In this document: piece after piece, positions 30,564 to 41,163 of the stretch
Numbering within the stretch: the stretch's first letter is position 1
Layout: every line of letters begins with the position of its first letter
Origin: Brenneria alni
GTDB taxonomy: Bacteria; Pseudomonadota; Gammaproteobacteria; Enterobacterales; Enterobacteriaceae
NCBI RefSeq assembly: GCF_003666245.1
Contig: NZ_MJLZ01000001.1
Span: 124,001-188,000, forward strand
Reading direction: 5' to 3'
Length of the DNA stretch: 64,000 nucleotides
Notes under the pieces: generated by a model
The model's database searches: none
Told to the model about the DNA's origin: nothing
The model's input: only the letters and a program-made list of their open reading frames with translations
Position numbers and translations under genes: made by a program

Positions 30564-31910
30564 TTAAATGCCTGCGGGTGAACGGGAACGCTCTGCCTCG
30601 GAAAGCTTACTGTCTTGCTCACTATTCAGGTCACGGTGTAAATAAATCCCCAGCATTACCCCGACACCGGCCAGCGTCAGCACATACCATGCCGGGGCCA
30701 GCGGTGTTGCCTTCATAATCACAGTGACAAAAATGGGCGTCAAGCCACCAAAAATGGCATAAGCCACGTTATAGGAGAACGAGATCCCGGAAAAACGGAC
30801 CTCAGCCGGGAAAGCGCGCACCATCACGTAGGGCACCGCGCCAACAACACCGACACTGAACCCGGCGACCGCATATCCAACAAACAGCAATTCCATATCA
30901 CTTGCCGCCGTTCGGTAGAAAAACCAACTGCATACCGCCAGTAACAGGCTACCGCAAATAAAAACCTTACTGGCGCCAAAACGATCAGCCGACAGGCCGG
31001 CAATAATACAACCGAAAATCAAGGCAATGGTGGCCAGACAGTTTGCCTGTAATGCCAATGCGGCAGAAACGCCATGTATTTTTTGCAGATAGGTGGGAGC
31101 CATCAGAATCACCACCACAATACAAGCCGATAGCATCCAGGTAAGAAGCATGGAAATCACCACTGCTCTTTTATGCTTTACTACCACAGATTTCAGCGGC
31201 ATTTCTTCAGCCAACTGTTTTTGAGCCTGCATTTCCATGAAGATCGGCGTTTCCTGCAACCAGCGGCGTAAATACATCGCAACCAGACCGAAAATCCCGC
31301 CGATGAAGAAAGGTAAACGCCAGCCGCCGCCTGACATCTGCTCAGGGGTAAATACGGTATTCAGCAAGGTTGCAATCAGTGAACCCAGTAAAATCCCCAT
31401 CGTCAGTCCGGCAGTCAATATCCCGCAGGCGAAACCAATGCGAGAACGGGGAACATGTTCAGCCACAAAAACCCATGCGCCCGGAACCTCACCACCAATC
31501 GCCGCCCCTTGTAGTACACGCATCAGCAGCAATAATAATGGCGCGGCGATCCCGATAGACTCATAGGTTGGCAGCATACCCATCGCCAACGTCGGCAAAG
31601 CCATCAGCAATATACTCAGGCTGAACATTTTTTTACGCCCGATCAGGTCACCAAAATGGGCCATGATAATGCCACCCAATGGGCGAGCCAGATATCCGGC
31701 GGCGAAAATGCCGAATGTCTGAACCTGGCGTAACCATTCCGGAATATCTACCGGGAAAAAGAGATCACCGATGACCGCCGCAAAAAAGACGAAAATGATG
31801 AAATCATAGAACTCCAGCGCGCCACCCAGTGCAGCCAGAGAAAGCGTTTTATAATCTTGCCGGTTTAACCGACGGTGCTGTTGATGAGATTGATGATGCT
31901 CGTGGGCCAT
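30564..31910 (-). CDS. MFS metabolite:H+ symporter (ProP/ShiA type)
   Basis: Twelve-segment major facilitator of the metabolite:H+ symporter subgroup (ProP, ShiA, KgtP relatives). The signature GDLIGRKKMF (loop 2-3) and GGALEFYDFIIF in segment 1 are typical, as is RVLQGAAIGGEVPGAWVFVAEH in segment 4. The N-terminal tail is unusually His-rich (HEHHQSHQQH at residues 3-12), a possible metal-binding or pH-sensing tail. 448 aa. The substrate cannot be assigned; organic acids or osmolytes are plausible, and it sits beside satP. Confidence 0.8.
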   Translation of the reverse strand: MAHEHHQSHQQHRRLNRQDYKTLSLAALGGALEFYDFIIFVFFAAVIGDLFFPVDIPEWLRQVQTFGIFAAGYLARPLGGIIMAHFGDLIGRKKMFSLSILLMALPTLAMGMLPTYESIGIAAPLLLLLMRVLQGAAIGGEVPGAWVFVAEHVPRSRIGFACGILTAGLTMGILLGSLIATLLNTVFTPEQMSGGGWRLPFFIGGIFGLVAMYLRRWLQETPIFMEMQAQKQLAEEMPLKSVVVKHKRAVVISMLLTWMLSACIVVVILMAPTYLQKIHGVSAALALQANCLATIALIFGCIIAGLSADRFGASKVFICGSLLLAVCSWFFYRTAASDMELLFVGYAVAGFSVGVVGAVPYVMVRAFPAEVRFSGISFSYNVAYAIFGGLTPIFVTVIMKATPLAPAWYVLTLAGVGVMLGIYLHRDLNSEQDSKLSEAERSRSPAGI

Positions 31911-32037
31911 TAGTTACCGCGCCATGCCAGAGTAGGAAGAAATAAAATTTACCGCCTTATGTAAAGCTAAAATTACTATAGCGGCAAAATTATGATACAC
32001 CAGACAAGCTGAATCTTATTTTTGAAATAGCCAAACT

Positions 32038-32625
32038 TCAGTTTTTTATTTCGTGTACGGCATTTTTAGGGCGAAAAGCTGCTACTACACTCGGATCGGT
32101 TTCAATGTAAGGGCCTTCCAGCAGTTGGATACAATACGGAACACTGGTAAAAATTCCGGCCACAATGACTTTGCCGTCAACATCTTTCAACCCTTCCAGG
32201 GTCTCTTTGATGGATTTGGGCTGCCCCGGCAGATTAAGAATCAATGCATGTTTACGAATAACGCCGACCTGCCTTGAAAGAATCGCCGTTGGCACAAAGT
32301 GCAGGCTGATTTGGCGCATCTGTTCACCAAATCCCGGCATTTCACGGTCGGCAATGGCCAGCGTCGCATCTGGTGTTACATCACGACGCGCAGGCCCTGT
32401 GCCGCCAGTGGTGAGTACCAAATGGCAGCCTCGCTCATCAACCAGTTCACACAGCGCTTGTTCAATCAATGACTGCTCATCAGGCACCAGGCGGGTTTCT
32501 ATTGCAAAAGGCGTCGTCAATGCAGCCGTCAGCCATTTCTCCAGTGCGGGTATCCCTTGATCTTGATAAACACCACCGGATGCCCTATCTGAAACGGATA
32601 TCAAACCAACATGCAATACATTCAT
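32038..32625 (-). CDS. mog: Mog, molybdopterin adenylyltransferase
   Basis: Adenylates molybdopterin to prime molybdate insertion in Moco synthesis. MogA/MoaB fold with the LTTGGTGPARRDVTPDAT motif (about residues 70-88) and LPGQPKSIKET in the C-terminal half. 195 aa, the E. coli length. Transcribed singly. Confidence 0.96.
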   Translation of the reverse strand: MNVLHVGLISVSDRASGGVYQDQGIPALEKWLTAALTTPFAIETRLVPDEQSLIEQALCELVDERGCHLVLTTGGTGPARRDVTPDATLAIADREMPGFGEQMRQISLHFVPTAILSRQVGVIRKHALILNLPGQPKSIKETLEGLKDVDGKVIVAGIFTSVPYCIQLLEGPYIETDPSVVAAFRPKNAVHEIKN

Positions 32626-32959
32626 AAGAGGACCCCAATAGACTAAAAACCAATATTATCAGTACATTACCTTATTTATGCCCGGTAATCGCCATTAAAA
32701 AGCGTCTCAAAATGGAACATGGTCATTTTAATCAGTAACCACTGGAATTGAATCTAAGTAAGGGATACAACCACCATGAGTTTCCCTGCCACCAAATGCA
32801 TATCAGACCATCATTAATCAAGGCCTTTTAAAAAAAATAAAAAGAACGGTATCGGCTATCATTAACATTCAACAGGTTTTAGATAATATGATAAAATTAT
32901 AAAGCAGCGTGTTCTCGATCAAGATAATAAGTAAATAAAGTCACACCAAGGAAGTATTC
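32626..32959. other. mog-GGDEF gene divergent intergenic region
   Basis: 334 bases, AT-rich, between divergent genes. A purine-rich ribosome site (ccaaggaag) ends it on the plus strand. No convincing gene, repeat or strong promoter is seen. Confidence 0.6.
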
Positions 32960-34048
32960 ATGAATAGCACTAAGTATAAGATATTAGAGTTTTTTTCCCA
33001 TCCGATATCCGCATTTATTCTGTTCGGTCTTATTTCCATTGTGATCTCCATTACTATTATGCATAAATCAAACAAAAACGCCTGGCAGATAGAAAGGCAA
33101 AACCTTGATACGATGATTAAAACTTATGGATCTCATAATTCCGGCGGAGACGTTTTAGAAAGTGATACCACAAGTAAAACAGGGCGCTACACCTACGCAC
33201 GGATAAGAACCCTGGTATTTAATACTCGTGATGTGAGCAGTGAATGCATCAATAGATTATCGGCATCAGAGTTAAAGTTTAATGATATGGCAATCATACG
33301 CATCTGCCAGACTAAACTTCCTTCGATCGGAGAGTATGCGGGAAAGGGCACGTTAACGTTCATCCTCCCTATTTTATCCTCGAAGGACGAACTGCTGGGA
33401 ATTCGGATAAGAACCAATTCAGAACAGCCTCCCCCGTCGATACTCGATACGTTCACTTCTGCCATGCCAGCCATCTTGATAGTGTGCATTGCACTGCTTT
33501 GTGCCGTGCTGGGTAGTTTACTTTCCATACTGGCCAAAAAGTACCTGATAGAATTACCAATAACCGCAAGATATGACGACTTGACCGGATACCTGAGGCG
33601 GGATGCGTTTTTTATGGCCGCCAATAAAGCGCTGGGTATCTCTAATTTTTCCAAAAGCCCTGTTTGCGTCATCCTCATCGATATCGATCACTTCAAGAAG
33701 GTGAATGATACTTTCGGCCATAGCGCCGGGGATGAGGCACTGAAAGTTGTGGCCGACGTTTTAAAAAAATCATTCCGCCGGGAAGATATTTTTGGACGCA
33801 TTGGCGGTGATGAATTTGCTATTGTTTTACCTAACATAAATCTGGAAGATGCCTACATAGTTGCAGAGCGGGCCAAATTGGGAGTCAGCAACGCCAATAG
33901 TGAAATACTTGGAAATGATGTGAGCCTGGCGGTCAGCATCGGATTGGTCGAATATCTCATTGAAAAAGAAGATCTAGCAACGGTAATGAAACGCGCGGAT
34001 GAAAAACTTTATGTCGCCAAAATAACGCGCAATACGGTGGCGAAATAA
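32960..34048 (+). CDS. Membrane-bound diguanylate cyclase (GGDEF)
   Basis: Probable c-di-GMP synthase. Two membrane segments (about 16-34 and 168-192) flank a periplasmic domain of about 130 residues that I do not recognise. The GGDEF domain begins near ARYDDLTGYLRRDAF; the active-site GGDEF is intact at 282-286 and the allosteric I-site RxxD is present (RRED, 273-276), so product inhibition is expected. No EAL domain. 362 aa. Absent from this position in E. coli, where mog neighbours talB; AT-rich flanks suggest a later insertion. What signal it senses is unknown. Confidence 0.85.
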   Translation: MNSTKYKILEFFSHPISAFILFGLISIVISITIMHKSNKNAWQIERQNLDTMIKTYGSHNSGGDVLESDTTSKTGRYTYARIRTLVFNTRDVSSECINRLSASELKFNDMAIIRICQTKLPSIGEYAGKGTLTFILPILSSKDELLGIRIRTNSEQPPPSILDTFTSAMPAILIVCIALLCAVLGSLLSILAKKYLIELPITARYDDLTGYLRRDAFFMAANKALGISNFSKSPVCVILIDIDHFKKVNDTFGHSAGDEALKVVADVLKKSFRREDIFGRIGGDEFAIVLPNINLEDAYIVAERAKLGVSNANSEILGNDVSLAVSIGLVEYLIEKEDLATVMKRADEKLYVAKITRNTVAK

Positions 34049-34049
34049 T

Positions 34050-34085
34050 AAATAGCCGGATGTCGCTTGTCGAACCGGCTATTTT
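34050..34085. terminator. Bidirectional terminator GGDEF gene / talB
   Basis: Stem AAATAGCCGG/CCGGCTATTT (10 bp, 15-base loop) followed by T on the plus strand, between convergent genes. The A/T ends allow it to work both ways. Confidence 0.8.
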
Positions 34086-34097
34086 TCGAACCAGTTT

Positions 34098-35051
34098 TTA
34101 CAGTAGTTCAGCAATCATTTTTTCTAATTTTTCCTGATCGACCGCAAATTTGCGGATGCCATCGGCCAGTTTATCGACGGCCATTGGATCCTGATTATGC
34201 TGCCAGTAGAACTGTGCTTCCGTCAGTTTAGCCGGACGCGCCTTAACGTCGCCGGTATAAGAAAGTTTACGGGTCACTTCCCCTTCACTTTCAGCCAGCT
34301 CTTTCAGCAAGGCCGGAGCGATGGTCAGACGATCACACCCAGCCAGCTCAATAATCTCACCCAGATTACGGAAGCTCGCACCCATAACGACGGTTTCATA
34401 ACCGTGTTCTTTGTAATAATTGTAGATTTCAGTCACGGAAATCACGCCAGGATCGTCGTTAGGGGCAAATTCTTTTTTATCGCCATTGGCTTTGTACCAA
34501 TCCAGAATACGACCAACAAACGGTGAAATCAGGAATACGCCAGCTTCGGCACATGCACGAGCCTGCGCAAAGGAGAACAACAGCGTCAGGTTACAGTTGA
34601 TTCCTTCTTTTTCCAGTTGCTCCGCAGCACGAATACCCTGCCAGGTGGAAGCCAATTTGATCAGAATACGGTCATTGCTGATGCCAGCATCGTTATAAAG
34701 ATTAATCAAATGTTTTGCTTTCGCGACACTGGCTTCGGTGTCATAAGAAAGACGGGCATCAACTTCTGTAGAGATACGGCCAGGGATCAGTTTTAGAATC
34801 TCAAGACCAATGTTGACCGCCAGCTTATCCGTGGCAGCGGCCACCTGCTGTTCACGGTCATCGCTCTGGGTACGCGCCCAGACAACCGCGTCGTCAATCA
34901 GTTTGCGGTATTCGGGGATTTGAGCAGCATTAAGAATCAGCGAAGGGTTAGTGGTGGCATCTTGCGGTTGATACAATTTCATTGCCGCAATATCGCCGGT
35001 ATCAGCTACAACTGTTGTCAATTGGCGTAGGGAAGTCAGTTTATCCGTCAT
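34098..35051 (-). CDS. talB: TalB, transaldolase
   Basis: Moves a dihydroxyacetone unit between sugar phosphates in the non-oxidative pentose phosphate pathway. The start at 35051 ([20 protein letters not shown]) is preferred over an ATG 15 bases upstream. Schiff-base Lys132 lies in [22 protein letters not shown] is near the N-terminus. 317 aa, exactly E. coli TalB. The window also holds tktA and rpiA of the same pathway. Confidence 0.97.
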   Translation of the reverse strand: MTDKLTSLRQLTTVVADTGDIAAMKLYQPQDATTNPSLILNAAQIPEYRKLIDDAVVWARTQSDDREQQVAAATDKLAVNIGLEILKLIPGRISTEVDARLSYDTEASVAKAKHLINLYNDAGISNDRILIKLASTWQGIRAAEQLEKEGINCNLTLLFSFAQARACAEAGVFLISPFVGRILDWYKANGDKKEFAPNDDPGVISVTEIYNYYKEHGYETVVMGASFRNLGEIIELAGCDRLTIAPALLKELAESEGEVTRKLSYTGDVKARPAKLTEAQFYWQHNQDPMAVDKLADGIRKFAVDQEKLEKMIAELL

Positions 35052-35310
35052 GTTGGCATTTCTCATTGTTTATGCGTGGGTTATTAGTGCATGAACTGGT
35101 GGCATTCTATCGTCGCCTGAATCTGATAATAACACGCGCGAAACCCGGCGCAAGACAGCCTTTGTCAGTTAATTATTCCACTATTAACTATTTTACTGTT
35201 ATCCGGCAACCGACCTGATGATTACCGCCCCCTGTCATAACCATCGCCGCTTTCTTACTTGATTTTTGCTACAGTAAAAGCATCTAAATCAGCCCGATAG
35301 GACATGGCGC

Positions 35311-36084
35311 ATGTTAATAATTATTTCACCCGCAAAAACACTCGATTACACCAGTCCTTTAGCGACACAACGCTTTACCCAGCCGGAATTGCTGGACTAT
35401 TCCAGCCAATTAATTTCCATCTGTAAGAAACTGACGCCAGCGCAGATTTCATCACTTATGGGCATCAGCGACAAACTGGGCAGCTTGAATGCCGTTCGCT
35501 TTAATGAGTGGCACCCCGACTTTACCCCGGATAATGCACGACAGGCTCTGCTGGCCTTTAAAGGGGATGTCTACACTGGCCTGGCCGCCGAAAATTTCAG
35601 CGAAGAAGACTTTGATTTCGCCCAACAACACCTGCGTATGCTGTCCGGCTTATACGGCGTTTTACGACCGCTGGATTTAATGCAGCCTTACCGGCTGGAA
35701 ATGGGCACCAAACTCGACAACAAGGCGGGCAAAGATCTCTATAGCTTTTGGGGCGATATCATCACTGCAACGCTGAATCAGGCAATAAGCGAACAAGGTG
35801 ACGACATTCTGGTTAATCTGGCTTCGGATGAATACTTCAAAGCCGTTAAACCCAAAAAACTGAATGCCCGGCTAATTAAACCGGTATTTCTGGATGAGAA
35901 AAACGGCAAGTTTAAAATCATCAGCTTTTACGCCAAAAAAGCACGTGGATTAATGAGCCGCTTTATTATCAAAAACCGCCTGACGCAGCCGGAACAGTTG
36001 AAAGATTTTGATCTGGAAGGTTATTTCTTTGCCGAGGCGGAATCGTCCGTTCACGAACTGGTGTTTAAACGCCACCAGCAATGA
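35311..36084 (+). CDS. yaaA: YaaA, peroxide-stress protein
   Basis: Limits Fenton damage by lowering free iron under H2O2 in E. coli, where OxyR controls it; it has a DNA-binding fold of the DUF328 family. Start [13 protein letters not shown]; conserved [21 protein letters not shown] and the C-terminal [10 protein letters not shown]. 257 aa, against 258 in E. coli. Single gene, convergent with thrC. No OxyR site is claimed. Confidence 0.95.
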   Translation: MLIIISPAKTLDYTSPLATQRFTQPELLDYSSQLISICKKLTPAQISSLMGISDKLGSLNAVRFNEWHPDFTPDNARQALLAFKGDVYTGLAAENFSEEDFDFAQQHLRMLSGLYGVLRPLDLMQPYRLEMGTKLDNKAGKDLYSFWGDIITATLNQAISEQGDDILVNLASDEYFKAVKPKKLNARLIKPVFLDEKNGKFKIISFYAKKARGLMSRFIIKNRLTQPEQLKDFDLEGYFFAEAESSVHELVFKRHQQ

Positions 36085-36085
36085 C

Positions 36086-36108
36086 GGGGCGGGAAAACTC
36101 ACCGCCCC
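36086..36108. other. GC hairpin between yaaA and thrC
   Basis: GGGGCGG/CCGCCCC (7 bp, about 9-base loop) between convergent genes. It lacks a T-run on either strand, so it may be a weak terminator or a 3'-end barrier. Confidence 0.45.
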
Positions 36109-36118
36109 TGAAAAGAGA

Positions 36119-37408
36119 TTATTGCGGCAACGTCATCAGGAACTGACGCAACTGTGCGAAATCAGCCGGGAAGTGATGCGACAGTAAGTCCAGTTCGGCG
36201 CGTTTCGCCAGCGCATCAGGCAGTTCCAGTGTTTTACCCAGAATGTCTTCCACACTTTCCTTGAATTTCGCCGGATGCGCCGTTCCCAGGAACAGGCCAA
36301 ATTCGCCGGGCTGTAGCTGATCGCGCAATAAACGATAGGCAATCGCCGCGTGCGGCTCTGAGGTATAGCCAAGCGCGTCGAGTTCATGCATCGTCTCTTT
36401 GGTGGCGTCATCACTTACCGCCCCAAAGCCCAAAGTTTTCAGTTGCCAGTTTTTACGGCGGAACAGCTCTTCCACACGCGGCCAGTTGTTCGGCTGGCTC
36501 ACATCCATCGCGTTAGACAGCGTGGCGACCGTCTTATTCGGCTCCCAGGCGCCACTGCTCAGGAAACGCGGCACCGTGTCGTTGGCATTGGTGGCAGCGA
36601 TAAAACGTTTAATTGGCAGGCCGAGAGATTTGGCTAACAGGCCAGCCGTCAGATCGCCGAAGTTGCCGCTCGGAACAGAAACCACCAGCTGATTACGCGC
36701 TTCCTGCGGCAGTTGTGCCACCGCTTCAAAGTAGTAACAGATTTGCGCCAGCAACCGGCTGATATTAATAGAGTTAGCCGAGTTAAGACCAATCGTCTTT
36801 TTCAGCTCTTCATCATCAAAAGCCTGCTTAACCAGTGACTGACAGGCATCAAAATCACTATCGACGGCAATAGTATGAATATTGCCCCCCAGCGTACAAA
36901 ACAGTTTTTCCTGCAACGGACTGATTTTCCCATGTGGGTAGAGGATCACCACACGAATGTTTTCCAGACCGTAAAACGCGTGAGCGACCGCAGCGCCAGT
37001 ATCACCTGATGTGGCGGTAAGAATGGTGATTTTATTATCTCCCGCGACCTCCGTCAGCATCTGCGCCATAAAACGTCCGCCGAAATCCTTGAACGCCAGC
37101 GTCGGGCCGTGGAACAGTTCTAATGCAGCAATATCTTCTGATACCGAGGCCACTGGCGCCGGGAAAGCAAATGCCTTTTTGACTCGTTGATATACCGTTT
37201 CATCGGGCATTTCATCCCCGATGTAGGCGGATAAAATACGGCTGCTGCGGGTAACAAAATCCATTTCCAGCAGTTCGTCGATTTCAGTCAGGTTAAATTC
37301 GGGCAGTTCCAAAGGAAAGAACAGTCCCTGCTGACTTCCCAACCCTCGTTGAATAGCCTGTGCAAAGCTGACCTGTTCATTATGATCTTTAAGGTTGTAC
37401 AGTTTCAT
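36119..37408 (-). CDS. thrC: ThrC, threonine synthase
   Basis: PLP enzyme converting O-phosphohomoserine to threonine. The PLP lysine is K107 in GPTLAFKDFGGRF; the phosphate-binding loop is in SVPSGNFGDLTAG. 429 aa, near the E. coli 428. Third structural gene of thrLABC, 3 bases after thrB. Confidence 0.98.
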   Translation of the reverse strand: MKLYNLKDHNEQVSFAQAIQRGLGSQQGLFFPLELPEFNLTEIDELLEMDFVTRSSRILSAYIGDEMPDETVYQRVKKAFAFPAPVASVSEDIAALELFHGPTLAFKDFGGRFMAQMLTEVAGDNKITILTATSGDTGAAVAHAFYGLENIRVVILYPHGKISPLQEKLFCTLGGNIHTIAVDSDFDACQSLVKQAFDDEELKKTIGLNSANSINISRLLAQICYYFEAVAQLPQEARNQLVVSVPSGNFGDLTAGLLAKSLGLPIKRFIAATNANDTVPRFLSSGAWEPNKTVATLSNAMDVSQPNNWPRVEELFRRKNWQLKTLGFGAVSDDATKETMHELDALGYTSEPHAAIAYRLLRDQLQPGEFGLFLGTAHPAKFKESVEDILGKTLELPDALAKRAELDLLSHHFPADFAQLRQFLMTLPQ

Positions 37409-37411
37409 GCA

Positions 37412-38341
37412 TTATCCCAGTTGTCGTGCGCCTGTCGTATCCAGACGGCAAATATGAACAAAACCTTCATCGTTCTGTAAATAGTTATCCCGTAGCCAGT
37501 CGGCCAGGCGCTGTGCGCTGCCCATTTCATTGCATACCGAGAATAACGTCGGACCTGATCCAGAAATACCACAGGCCAGCGCCCCAATATCCTGTGCGGC
37601 TTTCCGCGCTTCGGTAAAGCCGGGCAGCAGTTTGGTCCGATAAGGTTCTGCTATGATATCTTTCATCAGTTTAGCCGCCAGCGAGGCTTGCCCGGTATGG
37701 CAGGCGTGAATAAAACCCGCCAGGTAACGGCCATGACTGATGCAATCCTGGCGGCGATATTGCGCCGGCAGAATGGCCCGCGCCTCGGCAGTCGACACCT
37801 TAATGCCCGGATAGGCCATCACCCACAGCCAGTCTTCAAACGCAGGAACCGGCTGGCTGATAATCCCCTCTTCTTCCAGCATCAGTTGAATGCCACCAAG
37901 AAAACAGGGCGCCACATTATCATAATGTACGCTGCCTGAAATACGTCCTTCCAGTTCGCCCATCAGCGTCAGCAGGCGAGTATTATCCAGCGGCTTACCG
38001 CTGAACTCATTCATCGCCATCAAGCCCGCCACCACGGAACAGGCACTGGAACCTAAGCCAGAGCCGATCGGCATGTTCTTTTCCAGCGTCATTGCCACCG
38101 GAATAGTTTTACCGATTTCCTGACAGAAACGCTCCCAGCATTGATACACAATATTTTGCTTCGGATCGTCCGGCAGCTTACTGACAAATCGGCCTTCGCA
38201 GCGCAGGCTGAATTGATCCGCCGCAACAGCACAGACACAGTCGCCCAGTAGTGAGCCGTCTACCGGCGAAACGGCGGCGCCCAATACGTCAAACCCGACG
38301 CTGACGTTGCCAATCGACGCAGGTGCATACACCTTAACCAT
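37412..38341 (-). CDS. thrB: ThrB, homoserine kinase
   Basis: GHMP-family kinase phosphorylating homoserine. The start at 38341 ([18 protein letters not shown]) is backed by ggag 7 bases upstream inside the end of thrA. The GHMP phosphate loop is [12 protein letters not shown] (about 92-103). 309 aa against 310. Only 2 bases separate it from thrA, so translation is coupled. Confidence 0.98.
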   Translation of the reverse strand: MVKVYAPASIGNVSVGFDVLGAAVSPVDGSLLGDCVCAVAADQFSLRCEGRFVSKLPDDPKQNIVYQCWERFCQEIGKTIPVAMTLEKNMPIGSGLGSSACSVVAGLMAMNEFSGKPLDNTRLLTLMGELEGRISGSVHYDNVAPCFLGGIQLMLEEEGIISQPVPAFEDWLWVMAYPGIKVSTAEARAILPAQYRRQDCISHGRYLAGFIHACHTGQASLAAKLMKDIIAEPYRTKLLPGFTEARKAAQDIGALACGISGSGPTLFSVCNEMGSAQRLADWLRDNYLQNDEGFVHICRLDTTGARQLG

Positions 38342-38343
38342 AA

Positions 38344-40803
38344 TTAAGCTCCTAACTTCCATGACAGGGTACGCAGTAAGTCGGCAAATACACCTGCGGC
38401 GGTAACATCATTACCCGCGCCATACCCCCGTAATATCAATGGCAATGGTTGATAGTAACGACTGTAGAAAGCCAGCGCATTTTCGCCATCTTTGACTTTA
38501 AACAGCGGGTCATTTCCCCCCACGGCGCTGATGTGAACTTTACAGCGCCCGTCTTCGATCATACCGACATAACGCAGCACTTTGCCTTGATTACGCGCCT
38601 GCTCGATACGGCTGGCAAACTCATCATCCACTGACGGCAAACGTCTCATGAAACTGGCCACATCGCCTGAGGCATCAAAACCGACCGGCAGTACGGATTC
38701 CACGTCAATGTCATCCAGCTCCAGTTGATAACCGGCTTCACGGGCCAGAATCAGCAGTTTGCGCGCCACATCCATACCGGATAGATCATCACGCGGATCA
38801 GGCTCGGTATACCCTTTTTCTTTAGCTTGCAGCGTGGCTTCGGACAATGACATACCTTCATCCAGCTTGCCGAAAATAAAGGACAGCGAACCGGACAGAA
38901 TACCGGTAAAACGGATCAGTTCATCACCGGCGTTCAACAGATTTTGCAGGTTCTCGATAACCGGCAGACCAGCACCTACGTTGGTGTCATACAGGAACCG
39001 GCGGCGTGATTTCGCAGCCGCACTACGCAATTGCTGGTAGTAGTTCATCGATCCGGTGTTGGCTTTCTTGTTCGGCGTCACCACGTGAAAACCATCGGCC
39101 AGGAAATCTGCATACTGATCGGCAACGGCCTGGCTTGACGTACAGTCCACAATCACCGGATTCAGCAAGTGATATTCTTTTACCAGACGGATCAAACGCC
39201 CCAGATTAAAAGGCTCACGGGCTTTCCCCAGCTCATCACGCCAGTTATCCATCGGGATACCGTTTATGTTGGTCAGTAACGCTTTTGAATTGGCGATACC
39301 ACACACCCGCAGATCGATATGCTTCTGCTTAAGCCACGGTTGCTGACGATGGATCTGCTCCAGCAGTGCGCCGCCCACACCGCCGACACCGATAACGAAC
39401 ACGTCAATAACCTGATCGGTATTAAACAGCATCTGATGCGCCACACGAACGCCGGTCGTCGCCACGTCATTATTGACGACAACGGAAATTGAACGCTCAG
39501 AGGAACCCTGAGCAATCGCGACGATATTGATATTGGCACTTGCCAGTGCGGAGAATAGACGGGCAGAAAGACCACGCAGCGTGCGCATACCGTCACCAAC
39601 CACAGAGATGATGGCCAGGCGCTGCATCACATCCAGCGGATCCAACACGCCTTCTTTTAGTTCCAGATAGAACTCCTCTTCCAGCGTTTTTCTGGCGCGA
39701 GCCAGTTCATTTTGCGACACGCAAAAACTGATACTGTATTCAGAAGACGACTGCGTAATCAGAACCACGGAGATACCGGCCCGCGACATGGCGGCAAACA
39801 CACGGGCCGCCATGCCGACCATGCCTTTCATACCGGGGCCGGAGACGTTAAACATCGCCATGTTATTCAGATTGGTGATGCCCTTGACCGGATATTGCGT
39901 ATCGGTGCTGTCCATCCCGATAAGCGTGCCGGGAGCCTGAGGGTTTTCGGTGTTTTTGATAAGGCAGGGGATCTGGAACTGGGCGATAGGAGCGATGGTG
40001 CGGGGGTGAAGGACTTTGGCACCAAAGTAGGATAGCTCCATCGCCTCCTGATAGGACATCGATTTCAATAGCCTGGCATCCGGCACCTGGCGCGGATCGC
40101 AGGTATACACCCCATCGACATCCGTCCAGATTTCACAACAGTCCGCACGCAGGCAGGCTGCCAGCACGGCGGCGGAGTAATCCGAACCATTACGACCCAG
40201 TACCACCAGTTCTCCTTTATCATTCCCTGCGGTGAAACCCGCCATCAGGATCATATGTTCGGCGGGAATAGCGCTCTCGGCAATACGGCGGGTAGACTCG
40301 GCGATATCTACGGTAGATTCGAGGTAATGACCCTGAGCCAGCAATTTTTCTACCGGATTAATCACGGAGACAGAATAACCTCGCGCCTGAAACACCGCCT
40401 CCATAATAGCGATGGACAGTTTTTCACCACGGCAGATGATGGATGCATTCACACTATCAGGGCATTGCCCCAGCAAAGCGATACCATGCAGAACCTGTTT
40501 TAATTGCGCAAATTCCTGATCCACCAGCGCTTTCAGCCGGGCAATATCAAATCCTGGCTGAGACTGTACGAGGCCTTGCAGTAAAGAAAAGAAAATAGCT
40601 TCAGCATCGTGTAGATGCGGCAGTATATCCTGTCCGGCGACGGTTTTATCAATCATCGCGACCAAATGGTTGGTAATTTTTGCCGGGGCTGACAGTACGG
40701 TGGCAACCTGTCCCTGGCGCGCATTGTTTTCAATAATGTCGGCAACGCGCATAAAACGCTCCGCATTTGCCACTGAAGTCCCGCCAAATTTCAACACTCT
40801 CAT
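38344..40803 (-). CDS. thrA: ThrA, aspartokinase I / homoserine dehydrogenase I
   Basis: Bifunctional, threonine-inhibited enzyme: the first step of the aspartate family and the reduction to homoserine. The kinase domain starts [20 protein letters not shown]-type regulatory repeats lie in the middle; the dehydrogenase begins at [16 protein letters not shown] (about 465) with its [11 protein letters not shown] and [16 protein letters not shown] motifs. 819 aa against 820 in E. coli. First structural gene after the thrL attenuator. Confidence 0.98.
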   Translation of the reverse strand: MRVLKFGGTSVANAERFMRVADIIENNARQGQVATVLSAPAKITNHLVAMIDKTVAGQDILPHLHDAEAIFFSLLQGLVQSQPGFDIARLKALVDQEFAQLKQVLHGIALLGQCPDSVNASIICRGEKLSIAIMEAVFQARGYSVSVINPVEKLLAQGHYLESTVDIAESTRRIAESAIPAEHMILMAGFTAGNDKGELVVLGRNGSDYSAAVLAACLRADCCEIWTDVDGVYTCDPRQVPDARLLKSMSYQEAMELSYFGAKVLHPRTIAPIAQFQIPCLIKNTENPQAPGTLIGMDSTDTQYPVKGITNLNNMAMFNVSGPGMKGMVGMAARVFAAMSRAGISVVLITQSSSEYSISFCVSQNELARARKTLEEEFYLELKEGVLDPLDVMQRLAIISVVGDGMRTLRGLSARLFSALASANINIVAIAQGSSERSISVVVNNDVATTGVRVAHQMLFNTDQVIDVFVIGVGGVGGALLEQIHRQQPWLKQKHIDLRVCGIANSKALLTNINGIPMDNWRDELGKAREPFNLGRLIRLVKEYHLLNPVIVDCTSSQAVADQYADFLADGFHVVTPNKKANTGSMNYYQQLRSAAAKSRRRFLYDTNVGAGLPVIENLQNLLNAGDELIRFTGILSGSLSFIFGKLDEGMSLSEATLQAKEKGYTEPDPRDDLSGMDVARKLLILAREAGYQLELDDIDVESVLPVGFDASGDVASFMRRLPSVDDEFASRIEQARNQGKVLRYVGMIEDGRCKVHISAVGGNDPLFKVKDGENALAFYSRYYQPLPLILRGYGAGNDVTAAGVFADLLRTLSWKLGA

Positions 40804-40832
40804 TTTTTTCTTTTCTCCTGAATTTCTGTCAT

Positions 40833-40867
40833 AAAAAAACCCGCACTGTTCGGTGCGGGCTTTTTTT
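40833..40867 (-). terminator. thr operon attenuator
   Basis: On the minus strand a GC stem GCCCGCAC/GTGCGGGT with loop cgaaca is followed by seven T, ending 30 bases before thrA. Its left arm is complementary to the GGTGCGGGC at the end of the thrL coding sequence, which can form the competing antiterminator. Ribosome stalling at Thr/Ile codons of thrL would favour read-through. Confidence 0.92.
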
Positions 40868-40883
40868 GATTCTTCTGTATGCG

Positions 40884-40952
40884 TCAGCCCGCACCGTTAC
40901 TGGTTGTACCGGTGATGGTAATAATCGTGGTGATCAGGCTGACAGTGCGCAT
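40884..40952 (-). CDS. thrL: ThrL, thr operon leader peptide
   Basis: 22-residue peptide [20 protein letters not shown] then AG. It contains seven Thr and four Ile codons and ends with NGAG like E. coli ThrL (21 aa). The stop lies 17 bases before the attenuator stem. It monitors charged tRNA-Thr and tRNA-Ile. The upstream ribosome site is weak (AT-rich taagata), which is unusual. Too short for ordinary gene finding. Confidence 0.88.
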   Translation of the reverse strand: MRTVSLITTIITITGTTSNGAG

Positions 40953-40994
40953 TATAAAATATTATCTTATTAAATTGAGATCTGACTGCCCTAT

Positions 40995-41023
40995 TAGTTA
41001 GGACAATCGCCCCTTGAAGTCAA
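40995..41023 (-). promoter_or_regulatory. thr operon promoter
   Basis: Minus-strand TTGACT (41018-41023), a 17-base spacer, then TAACTA (40995-41000), about 45 bases before thrL. The -35 TTGACT is the same as in the E. coli thr promoter; the -10 is weaker. Confidence 0.6.
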
Positions 41024-41163
41024 TGGATTTCTTTTTTTTCATGGCGTCAGATAGAGAGTAAAAAAAGTGGAATAAGCCACAAAAATTTCAATCAATGATA
41101 TTATTTTTTATCAAAAATAACAAATCAATATATCTAACCAAAAATAAATAACTTATCAATTTT

